NCBI GenBank assembly: GCA_017590115.1
Contig: JAGGNK010007559.1
Location: 62,001 to 126,000, forward strand
Reading direction: 5' to 3'
DNA: 64,000 bases
DNA from: Montifringilla adamsi
Taxonomy: Eukaryota > Chordata > Aves > Passeriformes > Passeridae
This document shows, piece by piece, positions 28,328 through 64,000 of the stretch. How positions within the stretch are numbered: the first letter of the stretch is position 1; every line of letters starts with the position of its first letter. A program made the position numbers and the translations under genes. The notes under the pieces are model-generated. The model saw nothing but the letters and a program-made list of their open reading frames with translations. It searched no databases and had not been told where the DNA came from.

Positions 28328-31300
28328 GTATCGACGGAACAGCGGGTGCGGCGTGGTCAGGAGAGCGGCAGCTTCTGCTCCAGGCTCCGCGGGCCGCTGC
28401 GCCCCGCGGGTGCGCTGGGGAGGCTCCATCTTGCCCTCCACGCCGGGTGGGCGATGAGGGTCCCTGGGCTCGGCGGGAGTCCGCGGGCTCGGTCCGCGCC
28501 ACCGGAAGGTTCTGCTCCCCGGCCCTGGGGTCGCCGCGCCCTGTTGCTCCGGGCCGCAGCGCGGCCCAGCGCGGTCGTTCTGGGGAGAGTCCCCCACCTC
28601 AGCGGCTGGTTACCGCACCGCAGCCTCCCACCGCCCGGCAAGGTGGCTGCATTGTGGTGCTGGCGCTCGGCCATCTTGGCGGCGGGCGGGGACCCCTCAG
28701 CCGGGCCGGGCGGGATCGGGGGCGCGGCCGGGCCCTGCTGCCCGCAGTCCTCGCGCGCGCCCGGCGGCAGCGGCTGCGTGAGGGGCCGGGCGGGCCGGCA
28801 CCGCACTGCCTCGGGCGGCGCCAGGGCCGCGCGGGCCGCTCTGCCCCGGCAGCGTCCTGCGCGCCGTCCCGGGTTCGCGCGAAGGCACGGTCGTGGCGTG
28901 CTGAAGAAGCTTGTAGGAGAGGATATCGGCGCTCGATATTGGGAATGGGGACTCGCCAATAGGTTCTGGGAATCCGTCTGAGGAAACGTGCTGTGTATAT
29001 TGCTAAACTGTTCTTTCGCACTTCGGTATAAACCAGCGGCCAACACGAAATAGCCCGGTGATCGTACACCAGTATTGATTTGACGATGCGATTCTGTTAG
29101 GAATGTGATCATCTTCTCTCTTTCGTTGTTTTTGCACCTGTTTGGTTCTTATTCCACGTTCCTCCCCTGGCATACGGCCCTATAAGATACTGAATGCATA
29201 TTGTCCTAGCTAATAGCTTTGTTTGGGTGCTTAAATTTAAACAGGCAGTATTAAGGGTGTGAAAGTTAACTGGCCTACTCTGTCAGACCACCTTTTGGGG
29301 GCTTTGGCGCATGTCTTGTCTTAAAAAATGGGAGAAGAAACCTTAAGCCACATGAGCAAAGGATTCAGCTTTTCCTGCAGCCTCTATCCTTCTTGAAACA
29401 AAGTGGCAAGAATAATACATTGTGAAAGGCTGCATTTAGTGGGTGAATTCAGAGAATGAGGGCAGTTATGAACAGATATTTTACAAACGTGATATAGTCA
29501 TACTGGGGACTTAGATTTTTATACAGGTAACTTCTGACCACTTGGGAATCAACCAAGCTGCGTTGATTCCATGAGTAAAGCCTAACTTACTATTTATCCA
29601 GTAACAGATTTGAACCAGATTGTATTTCCCCCTAAGCAGTGCTTTTTAAATATAAACACACTCTACTTTTTCATTTGTGTTGTGGTTGACAGGACAAATA
29701 CTTAGCTGAAGCAGAGGCTTTTGAAACGTCTTTGTTAAACTGAATCTGTAACATACAGATTGATGGTAGCCAAATGCTTTGAAAAGAATGAAAGCCAGAC
29801 TGTGTTTGCCTCTATTCTGTGAATGGGGTTTTTGGAGGCAAGCATTATAGCTCTTCATAAGTGAAGTTTCTGTGTAAGGACAGTTTTTTATTACAAATTT
29901 TAGACATTATAGCCAGAGATTAGGAAACCTGGGTTGTGATGTAATCATACTGAAAAACAAAGAAAACAGTCCTTTTGTAAACATCTGTGCTGAGGAAAAC
30001 TATGGAGGAGTCATGAGTGTCTCATTTTACAATAACGACAGATCCAGAAAAGATGAAGATTTGGACTGTCTAGAAACAATAGCAGAGCTGATTTTAAGGA
30101 TTCTGTCCCACCATGATGATAGCTATCAAAATAACAGCGAAATAAATGTTTTGATCCTGTCTAGGAAAAGGAAACATGCATCAGGCAAAACAAGATTTGG
30201 GTTTTGATTGTCATTTCTTTGCAAACAGCTGTTTCTCCCTCCCTCTCCCCTTCCTGTCTTCACCAAACCCAAGGTGAACAAGTTACAGCAGAATAAGTTT
30301 ATGTTCAGTGGTTGGCAAGTCAGATATGAATGGGCAAAGGCATCAAATTTTACCTTCACTTTGTTTGTGGTTCGATTTTGGATTTTTTGGCTTTTCTTTC
30401 CCTCTATAAGTTTATATGTTTAATGGTTAGAGGGTTATTTCCATAGGGAAATAGTAGATAAAAGTATTGTAAAAAAAGTTGTATAGCTGTGAGGGATGGT
30501 AGAAAATGATGGTTAATAATTTTTAGATTAATTTTTGGTGCCAAATTAGTGAGAGACTGGAAAAAGAAATGTTTTAAATGCAATGGAAAACAGTATTTCA
30601 AGCTACTTAAGAGTAGCTTTGATACCAGAAGGGATTGTTAGTTATTACTAGTCACAAACTGAATGAGTCAGCAACACAATAGAATTGCTAAAAAATATTG
30701 TGCAAATCCAGCAAGATGGTAGTTTAGGCTTAACTGAGGTGTCTACTGCACTGATGCACTGATACTTCGGCAGAGGAAGGGAAGGTTGGCTCTGGTGTGT
30801 TTGCTTCTCTCCACTCAATTAAAAACTCTAGCTGTCTGAGGAAAATTCACACAACTCAATTTAAGCAAAAGCATAGGATAAACTGAGGGAGAAGAATGTT
30901 AGATGTCTGGTTGGATTCAGAAAATACAGCCTTAAGAAACAGAAGACTCCTGTTTGTCCCTCTTTATCTTCTTTGTCCTCTTTGGACCTGTTGCTTTTGA
31001 ACACTTCACTCATCAGAGGTAGTAGGAGCAGTCTGTTTGTATGTTTTCTGTAGTCTAGTCTCCTTTAAAACATCTGTAGAAATAAATGTTCTTTCTTGAT
31101 CTGTGCTATGCCCTATACTTGAAAATCCGTCAATGTACTGTGTTAGTGTGTATAGTCAAAAAATGCTCTATGGAAAACAAGTCTCTAATGAAGTAAAATA
31201 ATAATGCAATACACCATTTGAGGGCAAAGTCAATCAACTTTAAAATGGTTTACCTGCTTACTATCTGTCAAGGAAGACTGAAAACATTGTTGGTAGCTGT

Positions 31301-34155
31301 AACAACTACTATACTCGCTGTTTAATCAGGGATGGCTTAATTTTCATGACTTTTCTTCTGATCACTCTTGTTTTCCAACAGCAGATCCTCTCTGCTGTCT
31401 GCTGCTTAATCCATAATTTGTATTTTATCTTAGATGTATGCATTTGGGGCTCTTTGTGGCAAGTCTAAATCTTTCTGGTTCTTTGTGCATTAAAATATTT
31501 TAATTTGTGACACTTCTTACCCAAGTTAAAATTATCTTCTTGGCTCTTATTCTTCTAATTTTGATTACTGCAGCAGCTTTTTCTCCACCTTTGACATAGT
31601 CTTGCTCAACTACATTCATAACAAGTTGGCAAAAATTGTTTTGTTGGTGAATTTCATTCCTTCACTGTCTGAAAGGAATGTTTTGTTAATTTGTTTTACC
31701 TGGATAGAGTTTTTCTGATACTCCAGGGAAAGAGATGTGGGATGAGAAGGAACAATCAAATAGGTCATGTTTCAGTCCCCTGAAACAGAAATTATATTTC
31801 TTTCCTAGAGATCATCACCCAAAGAGCTGAGGTATAAAACTGAGTCATACTTAAATTATCATTTTTGTATCTCATATCTTAAGCTTAAATAGTATTGTTT
31901 GTGCTCAAGATCTCTCCTTCCCTGCCCCAGCACAGAAATGCTGGAAGTGTAGACTTGTGGCCCTTGGTTGGTTTTTACAGGTACAGTGGTGAAGCCAGTA
32001 ATAAAACAGGCTTACTAGTTTTGTGTTAGAGTGGAAAAGCTCTTCAGCTCTGAGTGGACTGGGCCTATTACTACCAACATAAGTTTTGGGAACTAGTTTC
32101 TCAGTAAGGGTCTTGCTCAGTTTGGCCCTTAATGTTTCTTTTTTTAAATGAACAAGAGTGGAATAGACCTTCTGTTGTTTGAGTGTTTGGCACAAGACCT
32201 AGAAATCCAAGATGTCCTTGTGGGAGTGCTTCTGTTTCTGCTCCCAGAAGGAATGGACTGGGTGAAGTAATCATCTCCTCTGCTTCAGTGTTAGGTATTG
32301 CATAATTCCACAGTTACTCCACAGATCTGAATCAAGATTACTGCTGAAGGAAAGAAGGGTGAAAGAAATCAGGCAGCCTCTGTGGTGTTACATTCTGGCA
32401 GAGCTGCACCTCAGCTGTGCAGAGGGATCTGCTTTCCTTCTGCACACTCCAGCAACCTCATGCAGCTACGGGAAAGTGTCATCTTGCCTGAGCAGTGTAG
32501 TCCGTGAATGGAAGAGGGGCCTGTTTCTTGCTCAAAAGCATCAGGAAGTCCCAAAAGAGGCTGCAAAACAATGCCCAAATGAAACATCTTGGGTTGGAAA
32601 AACAGCCACTAAGCACTCCTCAGAGAGTAACCATTAGTGCTGTATTTTGGAGAAGATGATCAAGCACCAGCAGCACTTAAGCAATGGGCCTGCGTGCCAC
32701 TATGTAGCATAATACCTGATGGAAGTCAAACTTCAGGTCTTTTGTAATAAAGCTTTTCCTTCAAAGCTATTAAGGCAGACTTGTAGTTGTTTGAATGCCT
32801 AGTTTCCTTTGTGTTTTTTACTTGTTTAAAATCCCACACATTAAAGAATATTTTGCCCCTGCTTACCAGAAGGATTATTTAAGGAAGTACTGTGAATGCT
32901 TACTTTCTCTTTGGTTCCTGCAGCTGTACTTCTAGTTATTTTCATATTTTAAAAAACTCCCACCATATATGTGGGTATTTCCCCTACTCCTTTAACTTGT
33001 CTACTTAGGATCTAAAATTATAATTTGAATTTAACTGAAACATCAAGTTAACTTGCCTCCTCTCTACTTAGTTGTTAATATATTTTTTACTGTAGTAGAA
33101 GGTAGAGGAATGTAGTATACGAGCTGTCATTTGGTGCTGTGGTCTGATACAGGTGTCCTGCGGTGCTACGTTGTGCAGCATGATGCTCTCCTGTGGTATT
33201 TGAGATTGGGGTCTTGAATGCAAATTTCTTGGGACAGCAGCTGTTGGTTTTCATCCTGTCTGTATTCCAGATCTGTTCTGCTAAAGCATATCTTAAAGCA
33301 TCACCCTCTATCGTATAGTCAGTACCACATTCACAGTTCTTTAAACATGTGGCAGTGCAGGGTCCAGTTAGGAAACACTTTAGATGTAACACTTAATTCT
33401 TTGGTTTAAGCATTTAAAATGATGCTGAATTGTACTGTAATCTTTGTGCTTTGCGTGGGTTTTCTCCTCTGTGTGTGTGTGAGGGATTTGTTTGGTTTTT
33501 TGTTGGTTGTTAGGTTTGGTTTGGGTTTTTAGTCAGGTTTTTGTTTGCTCAGAGTTAATGGCGGAGGGTTGTGTTACTTACTTGGAGGGTGGTTTTGTGC
33601 AATCTTGTAGTTTTGTTTGTTTGGGATTTCTTTTTTTTTTTTCACATCCAGCAAATCTTTTGATTATCGATTCTTGAGTTAGCATTTAACTTTGGAATGA
33701 TTGTAGAACTTGTTTTGCTACCTGTTAGGTTTGCCTTGTAATTATGTATTTTACTATGTGTATTTCATAATTTCTCCACCCACCTCTGCTCCAGCATGTT
33801 AATCTTTCTTCTCTGCTGACTTCACAGAGACTCTGCATTTAGTAAAGGTAGACTTACTCATTTTCTGGTTGTCATACAGAAACTGGTGGTTCTCAGAGCC
33901 TGATGTTCCTCCAGGATCATTTTTTTTCATCCTTATCAACCCCATGGGTCTTATGGTCCATTTGATTAGTTGGGATATCTTTTCTTTTTTTTTTCTTTCT
34001 TTTGTTTTTTTTTTTAATAGTAGAGACTCCATGGGCTGTTCCTGTGTGGGTGTTCCTGCAAATATGCTTGTTTGTCACAACATGTCAGGAAGACAAGACA
34101 CATATACTTTCCTCTGTATGAAATCTTACTAGCCTTACTGCTTTGTGGATCTCAG
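28328..34155 (+). other. FASN intron 1 (5.8 kb)
   Basis: The first 630 bp are CpG island and contain two CCATCTTG motifs. The rest is AT-rich with T/G-rich stretches (33470-33535) and a long pyrimidine run (33971-34016). I recognise no repeat family or gene in it. The open frames at 30013-30207 and 32359-32637 resemble no protein I know and lack exon-like borders. Confidence 0.65.
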
Positions 34156-34175
34156 CAACAGGGAGAAGTTAAGAG

Positions 34176-64000
<29,825 letters not shown>

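Larger units (their letters stand above)
27000..28960. promoter_or_regulatory. CpG island spanning the FASN promoter and exon 1
   Basis: GC content and CpG frequency rise sharply near 27000 and fall near 28960, against AT-rich flanks. The island includes the proximal FASN promoter, exon 1 and the start of intron 1. The many long open frames on both strands here are due to low stop-codon frequency at high GC and are not genes. CpG islands over transcription starts of housekeeping and metabolic genes are usual in vertebrates. Confidence 0.9.

Noticed and set aside
27241..29112. Many long open frames on both strands in the 27-29 kb region
   Set aside because: They coincide with the FASN CpG island. 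The Arg/Pro/Ala-rich translations are typical of GC-rich non-coding DNA, and no splice or start context supports them.
30013..30207. 64-codon open frame in FASN intron 1
   Set aside because: I recognise no homology, there are no splice signals around it, and the codon content is not gene-like.

Overview
This is a vertebrate nuclear segment, almost certainly from a bird. The evidence is CR1 non-LTR retrotransposon fragments with their typical 3' tails, CpG-rich avian-type endogenous retroviral LTRs, and two adjacent genes whose split exons read best as the avian forms of CCDC57 and FASN. Both genes lie on the + strand in tandem (CCDC57 upstream, FASN downstream), the same order as in other amniotes. 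One LTR (about 6182-6968) resembles a family I associate with songbirds, so a neoavian or passerine bird is likely; species cannot be fixed from the sequence.

Layout. Positions 1-24.5 kb hold the 3' part of CCDC57, a coiled-coil centrosome and microtubule-associated protein: nine supported coding exons plus one tentative exon, the stop at 24329-24331 and a polyadenylation signal at 24491. The introns carry CR1 fragments, a microsatellite and two adjacent sense-strand LTRs, one of them 90 bp upstream of an exon. Positions 24.5-28.2 kb are intergenic, passing into a CpG island (about 27.0-28.95 kb). That island holds a FASN proximal promoter with the classic sterol and insulin-responsive layout: an inverted CCAAT box, an E-box with overlapping SREs, and a TATA-like box. 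Non-coding exon 1 (about 28195-28327) is followed by a 5.8 kb intron 1.

Positions 34176-63227 contain 36 consecutive coding exons of FASN (exons 2-37). Every junction is in phase and there is no internal stop. Together they encode about 2138 residues: ketosynthase, malonyl/acetyltransferase, dehydratase, the structural pseudo-methyltransferase/pseudo-ketoreductase region, enoyl reductase, ketoreductase, and the first residues of the acyl carrier protein. The rest of the ACP and the thioesterase lie beyond the right edge, so FASN is truncated only by the window.

The genes are ordinary. The points worth a second look are a GC-AG intron in FASN, an 87-88 bp tandem duplication that has copied the exon 33 splice acceptor, an antisense solo LTR in FASN intron 21, the LTR pair in CCDC57, and extra promoter-like motifs in the CpG island. 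I found no undescribed gene system.
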